Assembly (NCBI RefSeq): GCF_000400505.1
Contig: NZ_CM001857.1
Coordinates: 2,630,034 to 2,694,033 of the forward strand
From: Musicola paradisiaca NCPPB 2511
GTDB lineage: Bacteria > Pseudomonadota > Gammaproteobacteria > Enterobacterales > Enterobacteriaceae
Direction: 5' to 3'
Length of the DNA stretch: 64,000 nt
The notes beneath the pieces are model-generated. The model worked only from the letters and a program-made list of their open reading frames with translations. It was not told the DNA's origin and did not search any database. The position numbers and the translations under genes were made by a program. Position 1 is the stretch's first letter. Each line of letters begins with the position of its first letter. Below are positions 1 through 12,319 of the stretch, in pieces.

Positions 1-15
1 GACCTCTTCGTGCTC

Positions 16-2466
16 TTAAACCCGGGCGATATCGACCAGGTTGGTATGTTGCGGATTCCCCTTCGCCAGCGGCGACGGCCGCAGCATCGTCAGGGTATTG
101 ATACAACCGCCCCGGTCGATACGGTCGGCAGCCATTTCCGCCTGATGCCAGGCTCCCTGCGGCATGGCGGTCACACCGGGAATAATGCGCGGCGTCACCT
201 TCGCCTGTAGCCGTACCTCGCCACGGGCGTTGAAGACTTTGACCCAATCGCCGTTGCGGATACCGCGCGTGGCGGCATCCAATGGGTTCATCCAGATTTC
301 CTGCGGGCAAGCCGCCTTGAGCAGCTCGATGTTGCCGTAAGTCGAATGGGTTCTGGCCTTATAATGGAAACCGATCATCTGCAAGGGATAGCGCTGGCGC
401 AGGGCATCGTCCCACCCCTCAGCGGTGGAGGCATACACCGGCAGCGGGCTGATGACGTCATCGGGTTTCAATTCCCAACTGGCGGCGACTTTCGCCAACG
501 CCTCGGAGTAGATCTCAATTTTGCCTGACGGCGTTTTCAGCGGATTCTTCACCGGATCGTCGCGGAACGCTTTATACGCCACATAATGCCCAGCCGGGTC
601 TTTGCGTTTGTAGATGCCCATCGCCCGTAACGTTTCAAAATCCGGCAGCGTGGGATCTTTAGCCCGGGTTTTATCGTACAGATACGTCAGCCATTGCCGC
701 TGCGTCCGCCCTTCGGTGAAACGCTGATGGACATCCGGCCCCAACCGACGCGCGACCTCGCTGAGGATGTCGTAGATCGGACGTCGTTCATATTTGGCGC
801 TGGTCGCCGGCTGGATGAAAATCAGGTAGCCCATATTCCCGGCGTAATCATTGGGGATGATGTCCTCCTGCTCGATGGTCATCAGGTCAGGCAACAGGAT
901 GTCGGCATACTTCGCCGATGACGTCATGAAATTCTCGATGACGACGATTTTCTCGCACAGCGAGTCATCCTGCAGAATTTCATGAGTCCGGTTGATGTCC
1001 GAATGCTGGTTAACCAGACAATTGCCGGCATAGTTCCAGATAAACTTGATCGGCGTCGTCAGCTGTTCGCGCCCCTGAACGCCATCCCGCTTCGCCGTCA
1101 TCTCCGTACCGCGCACGATGGCGTCCGTCCAGGTAAAGCAGGAGATTTTCGTTTTAACCGGGTTGCTCAGCACCGGCATCCGTTCCACTTCCAGCGTGTA
1201 GGTGGACTCCCGCGCGCCGCTGTTGCCGCCGTTGATCCCCACATTGCCCGTCAGGATCGGCAGCATCGCAATCGCCCGCGACGTCAACTCACCGTTCATC
1301 TGCCGCTGCGGGCCCCATCCCTGACAGATATACGCCGGTTTGGTACTGCCGATTTCCCGCGCCAGCTTGATGATACGATCCTGAGGAATGCCGGTAATGT
1401 CCGCCGCCCAGGCCGGTGTTTTGGCAATCCCGTCCGCCCCTTGCCCCAAAATATAAGCCTTATAGTGCCCGTTCGACGGCGCGCCGGCAGGCAGCGTCTT
1501 TTCGTCGTACCCCACGCAATAGGTATCCAAAAACGCCTGATCGACCAGATTTTCCGTGATCAACACATGGGCCAGCCCCGCCACCAATGCGGCGTCGGTT
1601 CCCGGCCGAATCGGGATCCATTCGTCCTCCCGCCCTGCGGCGGTATCGGTATAACGTGGGTCGATCACTACCATCCGGGCGTTAGAACGCGCCCGCGCCT
1701 GCTCCAGGTAATAGGTGATGCCGCCCCCGCTCATCCGGGTTTCCGCCGGGTTATTACCAAACATCACCACCAGTTTGCTGTTTTCGATATCGGAGGTGCT
1801 GTTGCCCATATTGCTGCCGTAGGTATACGGCATGGCATAGGCGATCTGCGCGGTGCTGTAGGTTCCGTATTGCCCAAGGGAACCGCCATAGCAGTTCATC
1901 AACCGCGTCACCAACGACGCTGAAGGGGAAGAACGAGTGATGTTGCCGCCGACGATGCCGGAGCTGTAATTGATATACACCGATTCGTTGCCGTACTTCT
2001 CCACCACCTGTTTCAGGCTGCCGGCAATGTCATCCAGTACTTCGTCCCAACTGATACGTTTGAACTTTCCTTCGCCGCGCTTACCGACCCGTTTCATCGG
2101 GTATTTCAGCCGGTCGGGATGATTGATGCGCTGGCGGATGCTGCGCCCGCGCAGGCAGGCCCTGACCTGATGATTTCCGTATTGATCGTCACCGGTGTTA
2201 TCCGTCTCAACCCAGCGGATCACATCATCCTGCACATGGAAGCGCAGCGCACAGCGGCTGCCGCAATTGACCGAACAGGCGCCCCATACCCTCTTATCCG
2301 CCGCCGGTTCTCCTGATAACGTCGCCGTTCCCGCCGCCATCAGGGACTGGTAAGGCAACAAGACTTGCCCGATCGCCGCAGACAGGCCGGTCAGCGCCGT
2401 TGATTTAATGAACGAACGTCTATCCATACCCTGTTGCAGCAGGTTATGCGTTATTTTCCCCGACAT
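16..2466 (-). CDS. dmsA: Anaerobic dimethyl sulfoxide reductase, catalytic subunit A
   Basis: Molybdopterin subunit of the periplasm-facing DMSO/TMAO reductase, which uses menaquinol electrons for anaerobic respiration. The ATG at 2466 has a GGGAG ribosome site and gives 816 residues (E. coli about 814); the frame is open further upstream, to 2577, but that extension does not look like DmsA. A twin-arginine signal (DRRSFIK, residues 14-20) precedes a hydrophobic stretch. The N-terminal cysteines CSVNCGSRC and ACLRGRS bind the 4Fe-4S cluster FS0. The body aligns closely with DmsA (for example GNNPAETRMSGGG, GWGPQR, GNVGINGGNSGARE) and ends in the molybdopterin dinucleotide-binding domain. The stop lies 15 bases from the window edge with AGAGG just beyond it, so dmsB and dmsC are expected outside the window. 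Placement next to serS is as in E. coli. Confidence 0.96.
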   Translation of the reverse strand: MSGKITHNLLQQGMDRRSFIKSTALTGLSAAIGQVLLPYQSLMAAGTATLSGEPAADKRVWGACSVNCGSRCALRFHVQDDVIRWVETDNTGDDQYGNHQVRACLRGRSIRQRINHPDRLKYPMKRVGKRGEGKFKRISWDEVLDDIAGSLKQVVEKYGNESVYINYSSGIVGGNITRSSPSASLVTRLMNCYGGSLGQYGTYSTAQIAYAMPYTYGSNMGNSTSDIENSKLVVMFGNNPAETRMSGGGITYYLEQARARSNARMVVIDPRYTDTAAGREDEWIPIRPGTDAALVAGLAHVLITENLVDQAFLDTYCVGYDEKTLPAGAPSNGHYKAYILGQGADGIAKTPAWAADITGIPQDRIIKLAREIGSTKPAYICQGWGPQRQMNGELTSRAIAMLPILTGNVGINGGNSGARESTYTLEVERMPVLSNPVKTKISCFTWTDAIVRGTEMTAKRDGVQGREQLTTPIKFIWNYAGNCLVNQHSDINRTHEILQDDSLCEKIVVIENFMTSSAKYADILLPDLMTIEQEDIIPNDYAGNMGYLIFIQPATSAKYERRPIYDILSEVARRLGPDVHQRFTEGRTQRQWLTYLYDKTRAKDPTLPDFETLRAMGIYKRKDPAGHYVAYKAFRDDPVKNPLKTPSGKIEIYSEALAKVAASWELKPDDVISPLPVYASTAEGWDDALRQRYPLQMIGFHYKARTHSTYGNIELLKAACPQEIWMNPLDAATRGIRNGDWVKVFNARGEVRLQAKVTPRIIPGVTAMPQGAWHQAEMAADRIDRGGCINTLTMLRPSPLAKGNPQHTNLVDIARV

Positions 2467-2589
2467 CGTGCTCTCCCGAAAGCGGCAGAATACATTCAGG
2501 CGCGATGGCCAAATAGCGCGATCATTCTGGTAACGGATCGCCACAGACTTACCCGCCTGGCGCTGACTACTCTGCATATTTTTGAATAA

Positions 2590-2606
2590 CCTTATTACTA
2601 ATAAGG
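2590..2606. repeat. Perfect 8-1-8 inverted repeat at the dmsA start of transcription
   Basis: CCTTATTA, one base, TAATAAGG. It overlaps the predicted transcription start and the end of the -10 region of dmsA, where a repressor could act. It does not match the NarL 7-2-7 pattern. Confidence 0.5.
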
Positions 2607-2645
2607 ATTATGCCGTTGGCATTTTGTTTTATTGTTTAATATCAA
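2600..2645 (-). promoter_or_regulatory. dmsA promoter with FNR-like box
   Basis: On the minus strand an FNR-like site TTGATATTAAACAA (2645 to 2632) matches the consensus TTGAT-N4-ATCAA at 9 of 10 defined bases. Downstream lies a -10-like CATAAT (2612 to 2607). The box centre falls about 38-41 bases before the likely start of transcription, the spacing of class II FNR activation. This fits the known oxygen control of dmsABC in E. coli. The placement is inferred from sequence only. Confidence 0.7.
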
Positions 2646-2917
2646 CAAAGTAACTATTAGCGTTATATACTTTTTAATACAACGAAGCCCATGCCTGACG
2701 CGGAAATTCACCCAAGCCGCCTGGTTGCTGGCGAGATTGATATGTTTCGTGACGACACGGTGCATGGATGTCAGCAGTAAACATCTGCTTTCATCGCGGG
2801 CGGATTTGACGCGGATCGCTGAAAGGGAACTAAACGCATTGGCTCGTCATGCGTCAGCATGGTTTTTGCGTTGCCCTGCGGGGGAAAAACGTCACGGCTT
2901 CCCTGAATGACGCCAGT
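2646..2917. other. Intergenic region between dmsA and serS
   Basis: About 270 bases upstream of the FNR-like box and downstream of the serS terminator. No coding frame resembling a known protein and no RNA gene was recognised. Confidence 0.5.
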
Positions 2918-2944
2918 AAAAAAGCGCCTCATGAGGCGCTTTTC
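2918..2944 (-). terminator. serS terminator
   Basis: Perfect 11-base arms (2920-2930 and 2933-2943, core GCGCCTC/GAGGCGC) flanked by A and T runs, so it can also act in the other direction. It begins about 25 bases after the serS stop. Confidence 0.85.
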
Positions 2945-2966
2945 ACTGTGCGGACGCTGGCAGAAG

Positions 2967-4280
<1,314 letters not shown>

Positions 4281-4369
4281 TTATGAGTGGATAATCGATA
4301 ATTACAGGGCGCCGGCCAACGACGCCATGCAGCAGAAAGTATCGCGTAAACCTTACCGCAACCCTTAAA

Positions 4370-5713
4370 TTAGCGGTAGCGTTTTGTCGGGCTATTTTGA
4401 TCCTGTGCAGCAAGCCAGGCCAGCTTTTCGCCGATTTTGGCCTCTAACCCACGGGATGTCGGCTGATAATAGCGCGTTTCTGCCATTTCCGGCGGGAAGT
4501 AGACCTCCCCCGCCGCGTAAGCGTTGGTTTCATCATGGGCGTAACGATATTCAGCCCCCAGCCCCATCTCTTTCATCAACGATGTCGGCGCATTGCGCAG
4601 ATGGGCCGGAACATCGTAATCCGGTTTATCCTTCGCATCGCGCATGGCGGCCTTGAAGGCGGTGTACACCGCATTACTTTTCGGTGCGCAGGCCAGATAA
4701 ACAATCGCCTGCGCAATGGCCCGCTCGCCTTCGGCAGGCCCAACGCGGGTAAAGCAATCCCAGGCGGCGATCGCCACCTGCATAGCACGCGGATCGGCAT
4801 TGCCCACATCTTCCGAGGCAATGGCCAGCAAACGACGCGCCACATACAGCGGATCGCCGCCGGCGGTGATAATGCGGGCATACCAATACAGCGCGGCATC
4901 CGGCGCAGAACCGCGCACCGATTTATGCACGGCGGAGATCAGATCGTAGTAACGGTCGCCTTTGTTATCGAAACGGGCGCTGCGCTCGCCGGACACCGCT
5001 TTCAACAGCGCCGGCGTCAGGACACGCTGCCCGTCGGCGTCGACCTCGGCCATATCCGCCATCATTTCCAGCAGATTCAGCGCCCGACGCGCGTCGCCGT
5101 TCACCAGTTCCGCTAACAGGCGGCGGGTCTCATCCGGCAGTACAATGTGTTGCCCGCCTAGCCCACGTTCGCGATCAACCATCGCCTGCGCCAGCACCTG
5201 TTCAATATCGGCGGTATCCAGCGATTTCAACAGATAAACGCGCGCTCGCGAGAGCAACGCCGAGTTGAGTTCAAATGAGGGGTTTTCCGTGGTGGCGCCG
5301 ATAAACGTCACCGTTCCATCTTCGATATGGGGCAGAAAAGCATCCTGCTGGCTTTTGTTAAAACGGTGCACTTCATCCACAAACAGAATGGTTCTGCGCC
5401 CGGCATTACGATTCTGGCGCGCCCGCTCGACCGCTTCTCGAATGTCCTTAATGCCGGACGTCACCGCCGAGATGCGTTCGACATCCGCCTCACCATAACG
5501 GCCAATCAATTCCGCCAGCGTGGTTTTGCCGGTGCCCGGCGGCCCCCACAAGATCATGGAGTGCAATTGCCCGGCCTCAATAGCGCGCGGCAACGGCTTG
5601 CCCGGCCCCAACAGATGTTGCTGACCGATGTATTGCGCCAGCGTGGTCGGCCGCATACGGGCGGCCAACGGCTGAAATTGATGACTGGAAAAATCGAGAG
5701 ACAGATTGCTCAC
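4370..5713 (-). CDS. rarA: Replication-associated recombination protein A (AAA+ ATPase)
   Basis: RarA/MgsA, a clamp-loader-like AAA+ ATPase that acts at stalled replication forks. The frame is open to 5794, but homology starts at VSNLSLDF. The GTG at 5713 follows a GAGG ribosome site and gives 447 residues, the same as E. coli. Walker A is GPPGTGKT and Walker [11 protein letters not shown]; the sensor region is [18 protein letters not shown], and the C-terminal tetramerisation domain follows ([22 protein letters not shown]). It begins 7 bases after the lolA stop and is probably co-transcribed with lolA and possibly ftsK. Confidence 0.95.
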   Translation of the reverse strand: MSNLSLDFSSHQFQPLAARMRPTTLAQYIGQQHLLGPGKPLPRAIEAGQLHSMILWGPPGTGKTTLAELIGRYGEADVERISAVTSGIKDIREAVERARQNRNAGRRTILFVDEVHRFNKSQQDAFLPHIEDGTVTFIGATTENPSFELNSALLSRARVYLLKSLDTADIEQVLAQAMVDRERGLGGQHIVLPDETRRLLAELVNGDARRALNLLEMMADMAEVDADGQRVLTPALLKAVSGERSARFDNKGDRYYDLISAVHKSVRGSAPDAALYWYARIITAGGDPLYVARRLLAIASEDVGNADPRAMQVAIAAWDCFTRVGPAEGERAIAQAIVYLACAPKSNAVYTAFKAAMRDAKDKPDYDVPAHLRNAPTSLMKEMGLGAEYRYAHDETNAYAAGEVYFPPEMAETRYYQPTSRGLEAKIGEKLAWLAAQDQNSPTKRYR

Positions 5714-5720
5714 ACACGCC

Positions 5721-6335
5721 TCACTGACGTTGATCGTCCACCGTGACGTTTTTCGGCGGCGTAAAGTGGAATTTTGCTGAATCCACATCGCCATTTTGCT
5801 GATTTTTCAGCGTATAAACGCTACGTTGCCCATCCTGTTCGGTGGCGGTGAACCCCTTGATCGTCCCGTCGCCGGTGACACTGATGGCGAACTGTTTCAG
5901 ATTGCCGCTGGCGGCACGCGGGACCAGCTGGAAATCGTCCCCGTTACGGGTCACGTTGTACTTGCTCCAGTCTTTCGGGTCGTTACGGGTAATCAGGATG
6001 AACGGTGTATTGCCTGTCGCGTCTTTCACCCAGGTCGCCGTTGCCTGCTCGACAAACGGATTATAGAACCACAGGGTTTTGCCATCGGACACCAGCAGAC
6101 TTTCATCCGGCGCGGTGGTTTTCCAGTTGAACAGATTGGGACGTTTTACCCACAGCTCGCCTTGACCTTCCTGCACGGTGCCGCCATCACTGCCGGACAC
6201 TTTCTGGGTGAAACCGGCATGGAAACTGTTCACTTTGCTGAGGCGGCTCTGCAAATCGCCAGCGGCATCCGCCAACGCCGCACCGGAAATCACGCTGCTC
6301 AACAGGCAACCGGCCATCAACCATTTCTTCAGCAT
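5721..6335 (-). CDS. lolA: Outer-membrane lipoprotein carrier protein LolA
   Basis: Periplasmic chaperone that takes lipoproteins released by LolCDE across the periplasm to LolB. It has 204 residues including a signal peptide (MLKKWLMAG..., cleavage after ALA at about residue 22). The mature part starts [10 protein letters not shown] and shows typical LolA segments ([38 protein letters not shown]). The gene lies between ftsK and rarA, 7 bases from rarA, matching the conserved ftsK-lolA-rarA order of enterobacteria. Confidence 0.96.
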   Translation of the reverse strand: MLKKWLMAGCLLSSVISGAALADAAGDLQSRLSKVNSFHAGFTQKVSGSDGGTVQEGQGELWVKRPNLFNWKTTAPDESLLVSDGKTLWFYNPFVEQATATWVKDATGNTPFILITRNDPKDWSKYNVTRNGDDFQLVPRAASGNLKQFAISVTGDGTIKGFTATEQDGQRSVYTLKNQQNGDVDSAKFHFTPPKNVTVDDQRQ

Positions 6336-6373
6336 AGATAAAATCCTTTCATTTCATTGTTCTGACCACATGC

Positions 6374-6393
6374 ACGGCGGCCTGGGCCGCCGT
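6374..6393. terminator. GC-rich hairpin between ftsK and lolA
   Basis: Perfect 9-2-9 inverted repeat (ACGGCGGCC/GGCCGCCGT) about 100 bases after the ftsK stop. It has no clear T run, so it may slow transcription or protect the ftsK 3' end rather than terminate strongly. Confidence 0.4.
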
Positions 6394-6490
6394 TTCGATT
6401 GGGCGCTACTGTAGCCCAGACGCACCGTGCATGACAGACGAATTATCCGCTATTTTGCGCTTTTACGTTTCTTTTCACGGCCGCCCTCAC

Positions 6491-9400
6491 TCACTCCATC
6501 GACGGCGGCGCCAGCACTTCACGGTTGCCGTTATGCCCCGGACTGCTGACGATCCCCTGCATTTCCATCTGCTCGACGATACGCGCCGCCCGGTTGTAGC
6601 CGATGCGGAACTGGCGCTGCACGCCGGAGATGGAGGCGCGGCGTTTTTCCACCACGAAGGCCACCGCCTGGTCAAACAGCGGGTCAAGATCTTCATCGCC
6701 GTCAAAACCAAGGCCACCGCCCTCACCGTCATCATCGCCGCTGACGATATTGTCGATATATTGCGGCCGCCCACGGGCCTTCCAGTCCTGCACTACCGCA
6801 TGCACTTCCTGATCACGCACAAAGGCGCCGTGGACGCGCACCGGGATAGAAGAGTTCGGCGCCATATACAGCATGTCGCCCATCCCCAGCAGCGACTCGG
6901 CCCCCCCCTGATCGAGGATGGTGCGAGAGTCTATTTTACTGGACACCGTAAAAGCGATGCGGGTCGGAATGTTGGCTTTGATAAGGCCGGTGATCACATC
7001 CACCGATGGACGCTGCGTCGCCAGCACCAGATGAATACCGGCGGCACGCGCTTTCTGCGCCAGGCGGGCAATCAGCTCTTCAACTTTCTTGCCCACCGCC
7101 ATCATCAGATCAGCGAATTCGTCTACCATCACCACAATGTACGGCAGTTTCTCCAGTACCGGCGGTTGGGTATCCATGCCGTCGGTCGGTTTCCAGAACG
7201 GATCCGGCACCGGACGGCCCATCGCCTCCGCCTGCATAATCCGTTCGTTGTAGCCGCTCAGATTGCGCACACCCAACGCCGACATCAACTTGTAACGCCG
7301 CTCCATCTCACCGACGCACCAGCGCAAGGCGTTGGCGGCGTCTTTCATATCAGTCACCACTTCGGTCAACAGATGCGGGATGCCCTCATAAACCGACAGC
7401 TCCAGCATTTTCGGATCGATCATAATGAACCGCACATCGTCCGGCGTAGACTTGTACAACATGCTGATAATCATGGCATTGACGCCGACCGACTTACCGG
7501 AACCCGTGGTGCCCGCCACCAGCAGATGCGGCATTTTCGCCAAATCCGCCACGACCGGCGCACCCGCGATATCTTTGCCCAGCACTACCGCCAGCGGCGA
7601 AGGGTTATCACGAAACCGTTCGCAGTCCAGCACTTCCCGCAGGAATACGGTCTGCCGGTGCTGGTTAGGCAATTCAAGGCCGACATACGGTTTACCGGGG
7701 ATAACTTCAACGATACGCACCGCCACCACCGACAGCGAACGCGCAAGGTCGCGCGCCAGGTTGGAAATACGCGCCGCCTTCACCCCCGGCGCTAAATCCA
7801 GCTCAAAACGGGTGATTACCGGCCCCGGCGAATAGTCGACCACCGATGCTTTAACGCGATAGTCGGCCAGACGCGCCTCAATCAGCCGCGCCATCTGCTC
7901 CAGTTCAAATTCATCCACCGGCGCATCGTTGACGGATGGCGGCGTCAGTAAATCCAGCGAAGGCAGCGGCGTCGTTGGCGTATGCAACGGCTGATCATTG
8001 CGCATCAGGAAGGGATGGATCAGGCTATTCATCAGCGACGATGCCGGCTTGTCTTCCGGTTGCGCATGCAATGCCGACGCCGCCGCTGAAACGGCAGGGG
8101 CAAACGGTGGAGCCTCGTTATCCGGTTCTTCCTGAGCAGGCAAGGTAAACAGCGGTTCGGCAGGGCCTTCATCCACCAGATCGGCAAACGGCGATATCGC
8201 GAAGGCGCCGCGTGCATTCATGGTTGTTGCCGAAGACGGCTCATCCTCTACAGACGATTCCGGCGCAGAAGCAGCCACCGGCGGCGCCTGTCGCCACGCG
8301 GCCGTCGTCGTAACATCGCTAGCTAGCGGCGGCGTCTCGTCTTCGTAGCGAACCTTCTGCTGTTCGGCGAAATCGCGGGCCAGACGCGCCTGCATTAATG
8401 CATCCTCATCTTCCTCCGCTACCGCGTACTCTTCGCCATAACGGGTACGTTGTTGATCCATAAACGCTTGACGCAATTCGGCTTCCTGGATCAGTACCTG
8501 TTGTTCGTCATTATCCAACGGTTCGCCATCATCCAACGCGGGCTGGCTATCGAACATTCTGTCAGGCGCCACGGTTTCGGCGACTGACGAAACATCAGCG
8601 TCACGCGGCAGGTCGATTGAGGTTTCGTCCTGCGTTGCGTGGGTATGCCGTTCCGCCTCGCGCGCCTGCTGCTCTGCCAGACGCTGGGACGGTAGTTTGA
8701 TACCGTAGGACGCCAATTCGCGGCGGGTAGGAATACGCACCGGATTTGGACGCGGCAACTCTGGCCCCATCCCCCGTTTCACCTGGGGATTTTCGTTTTC
8801 ATCCGTTGTAAAGGCGGGGGTAAACAACGTATTGGTTTTCGGTGTCACCGCAGAATCCGGCTCAGGAACGGCAAAAGCGGGTGCCGCCGATGCAGCGACA
8901 CGAGAGATGCGATCCTCAGGCTGCACGCTGAGCGGGTGCCAGTCTGCGACTTCATTGAACGATGGCGCAGGTTCATTGAACGACGGCGCAGGCGGCTGCG
9001 CCGGCTCAGACGACGCTTTGGCGGCCAACGCCGCCGACACCACGGACGACACCGTATACGCCGGTTGCATCGACGCGGACGGCGCAACCGATGCTGTGGC
9101 GGGCGATGGCGGTACCTCGGCTGAAGACGGCGCATCAGCCGGGCTCAGCGCCGAATCATGCGCGATGACTGGGAGCGGAACGTCCGGCCGCGGCGTGCTT
9201 TCATCGGGACGAGCCTTATTCTCCGTCTCCTGCGCTTGCACCGCTGCGGACGCCGCCGCGCCAATGCCGGGCGCAGAGAACAGTACATCATCGGTCTCGT
9301 CACGCCGGTCAGTCTCGGGTTCGTTGGCGTGAACAACATCGACCGTATCATCCGGCACCGCGTCGTCATCCGCTTCATCGTAATGATAGTCATCGTCGCG

Positions 9401-10015
9401 ACGGCGGGTGGAAAAGAACGTGAGGCATCCCATGACCGCTACGCCAATCTTTTCGGCGATGGTCAACCACGACCAACCGGTGAATAACGTCAAGCCGGTC
9501 GCCCACACACACAGCAGGATCATGGTGGCGCCGATATTGTGAAATCGGGGGATCATTGAACTGCTGAGCAAACTGCCTAGCACGCCGCCGGAAGCAAAAT
9601 AGTAGATGTCGTCGACGTTCAACGCGGCCAGCCCACAGGATGTCAGGATCAACGCCAATGTCCCGATAAGGCGCAGCGACAGGGTGAAATAATCAATGAT
9701 GTGCTCATGACTACGTGACCGGTGAACCGCCCAGCACAGGGAGAGCATTATCGGCGGTATGGCATACGCCAGCACGCCGAATATAAAGAATAAGGTATCC
9801 GCCAGCCAGGCGCCGGCCCCGCCGCCCAGGTTGTGAATCGGTTCATGCCAGGCCGTTTGCGACCAGCTGGGATCCGAGGGGCTGAAACTCAGCAGCGCGA
9901 CCGCCAGATAAACGGCGAACAGCGCTGCCACGATAAGCATCGCTTCTAATAAGCGTCGACCCGCGCTGAGCGTTTTCAGCGTCACGTCTTTGTCTTCGGT
10001 GTATTCCTGGCTCAA
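6491..10015 (-). CDS. ftsK: DNA translocase FtsK
   Basis: Septal DNA pump that moves chromosome ends to dif and activates XerCD recombination. The ATG-started frame reaches 10090, but homology begins at [10 protein letters not shown]. The TTG at 10015 has GGAG six bases upstream, giving 1174 residues. About four membrane segments lie in the first 200 residues ([20 protein letters not shown] as in E. coli). A long Ala/Pro/Glu-rich linker follows (about residues 200-680) in place of E. coli's Gln/Pro repeats. The motor has Walker [10 protein letters not shown] and Walker [12 protein letters not shown]. The C-terminal gamma winged helix ([18 protein letters not shown]) reads KOPS. Neighbours lrp and lolA are as in E. 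coli. Confidence 0.95.
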   Translation of the reverse strand: MSQEYTEDKDVTLKTLSAGRRLLEAMLIVAALFAVYLAVALLSFSPSDPSWSQTAWHEPIHNLGGGAGAWLADTLFFIFGVLAYAIPPIMLSLCWAVHRSRSHEHIIDYFTLSLRLIGTLALILTSCGLAALNVDDIYYFASGGVLGSLLSSSMIPRFHNIGATMILLCVWATGLTLFTGWSWLTIAEKIGVAVMGCLTFFSTRRRDDDYHYDEADDDAVPDDTVDVVHANEPETDRRDETDDVLFSAPGIGAAASAAVQAQETENKARPDESTPRPDVPLPVIAHDSALSPADAPSSAEVPPSPATASVAPSASMQPAYTVSSVVSAALAAKASSEPAQPPAPSFNEPAPSFNEVADWHPLSVQPEDRISRVAASAAPAFAVPEPDSAVTPKTNTLFTPAFTTDENENPQVKRGMGPELPRPNPVRIPTRRELASYGIKLPSQRLAEQQAREAERHTHATQDETSIDLPRDADVSSVAETVAPDRMFDSQPALDDGEPLDNDEQQVLIQEAELRQAFMDQQRTRYGEEYAVAEEDEDALMQARLARDFAEQQKVRYEDETPPLASDVTTTAAWRQAPPVAASAPESSVEDEPSSATTMNARGAFAISPFADLVDEGPAEPLFTLPAQEEPDNEAPPFAPAVSAAASALHAQPEDKPASSLMNSLIHPFLMRNDQPLHTPTTPLPSLDLLTPPSVNDAPVDEFELEQMARLIEARLADYRVKASVVDYSPGPVITRFELDLAPGVKAARISNLARDLARSLSVVAVRIVEVIPGKPYVGLELPNQHRQTVFLREVLDCERFRDNPSPLAVVLGKDIAGAPVVADLAKMPHLLVAGTTGSGKSVGVNAMIISMLYKSTPDDVRFIMIDPKMLELSVYEGIPHLLTEVVTDMKDAANALRWCVGEMERRYKLMSALGVRNLSGYNERIMQAEAMGRPVPDPFWKPTDGMDTQPPVLEKLPYIVVMVDEFADLMMAVGKKVEELIARLAQKARAAGIHLVLATQRPSVDVITGLIKANIPTRIAFTVSSKIDSRTILDQGGAESLLGMGDMLYMAPNSSIPVRVHGAFVRDQEVHAVVQDWKARGRPQYIDNIVSGDDDGEGGGLGFDGDEDLDPLFDQAVAFVVEKRRASISGVQRQFRIGYNRAARIVEQMEMQGIVSSPGHNGNREVLAPPSME
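8951..8992. repeat. Two 21-bp tandem copies inside the ftsK linker
   Basis: Two adjacent copies differing at one base, starting ttcattgaacga. On the coding strand they encode a repeated PAPSFNE heptapeptide in frame, so the linker grows by whole repeats without disturbing the motor. Confidence 0.85.
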
Positions 10016-10130
10016 GCCAATCTCCAGGTTCCTGCAAATGTGCCATAACAAAGCGCCGAGGGTGCCCCGGCGCATGCTGTATATATTCACAGGAGTGTAG
10101 CTAAATTTACCGGATTATGCATCCCTGCCG

Positions 10131-10625
10131 TCAGCGGGTTTTAATCACCAGCCGGTTACTCTGCTTCACTTCTTCCATCACCACATAGGTGCGGGTGTCG
10201 TTGACGCCCGGCAGGCGCAGCAGCGTTTCACCCAGCAACTTGCGGTAAGCTGACATATCCGGCACGCGGGTTTTGAGCAGATAGTCAAAATCACCGGAAA
10301 CCAGATGACACTCCTGAATTTCTTCCAGCTTCTGCACGGCGGCATTGAACTGTTCAAACACATCCGGTGCGCCGCGGTTCAGCGTAATTTCCACAAACAC
10401 CAACAATGATGCATCCAGATAATGCGGATTCAACAGTGCAGTGTAACCATTAATAAAGCCCTGCCGCTCCAGTCGACGAACACGCTCCAGACACGGGGTG
10501 GGTGAAAGACCAACCCGTTTGGAGAGCTCCACGTTGGAGATACGACCATCTTTTTGCAGTTCGTTCAGGATATTGCGATCAATGCGGTCAAGATCTTTTC
10601 CCGGACGTTTCTTCGTGTCTACCAT
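10131..10625 (-). CDS. lrp: Leucine-responsive regulatory protein
   Basis: Global feast/famine transcription factor that controls amino-acid metabolism, transport and surface structures. It has 164 residues, the same as E. coli. The N-terminal helix-turn-helix is ISNVELSKRVGLSPTPCLER (about 30-49). The C-terminal RAM domain senses leucine (HLVSGDFDYLLKTRVPD). Near identity with E. coli Lrp leaves little doubt. It is divergent from trxB across about 510 bases, as in E. coli, where lrp has a long autoregulated leader. Confidence 0.97.
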   Translation of the reverse strand: MVDTKKRPGKDLDRIDRNILNELQKDGRISNVELSKRVGLSPTPCLERVRRLERQGFINGYTALLNPHYLDASLLVFVEITLNRGAPDVFEQFNAAVQKLEEIQECHLVSGDFDYLLKTRVPDMSAYRKLLGETLLRLPGVNDTRTYVVMEEVKQSNRLVIKTR

Positions 10626-12095
<1,470 letters not shown>

Positions 12096-12104
12096 CCGCC
12101 CCCT

Positions 12105-12126
12105 CCCGGAGGCTCGTGCTTCCGGG
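12105..12126 (+). terminator. Hairpin after trxB
   Basis: CCCGGAGGC and GCTTCCGGG pair with one G-U, loop of four. It starts 10 bases after the trxB stop and lacks a T run, so it is a weak terminator or an mRNA 3' end structure. Confidence 0.4.
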
Positions 12127-12319
12127 ATATCGCGCTCTCTGCTCTGCGTACTCTCCCGCAAAAATTGATCAACCCCCCTATCTGGCTTTGGCTTTTCTTT
12201 TGCAGTGACACGCTGTCGCGGTAACATGACGCCAACCTAACCGTTGCCAGCACTTTATGTTAACTGGCGGTTATATAAGCGTTATTTTTACGTAATTCAC
12301 AGGAAGCGACTCTTTAGCG

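Noticed and set aside
982..1923. 313-codon plus-strand open frame opposite dmsA
   Set aside because: Shadow of dmsA in GC-rich DNA: no homology, Arg/His/Pro-rich composition, and the opposite strand encodes a fully conserved protein.
6431..7795. 454-codon plus-strand open frame opposite the ftsK motor domain
   Set aside because: Opposite frame of conserved FtsK sequence; no recognisable domain, very high His/Arg content.
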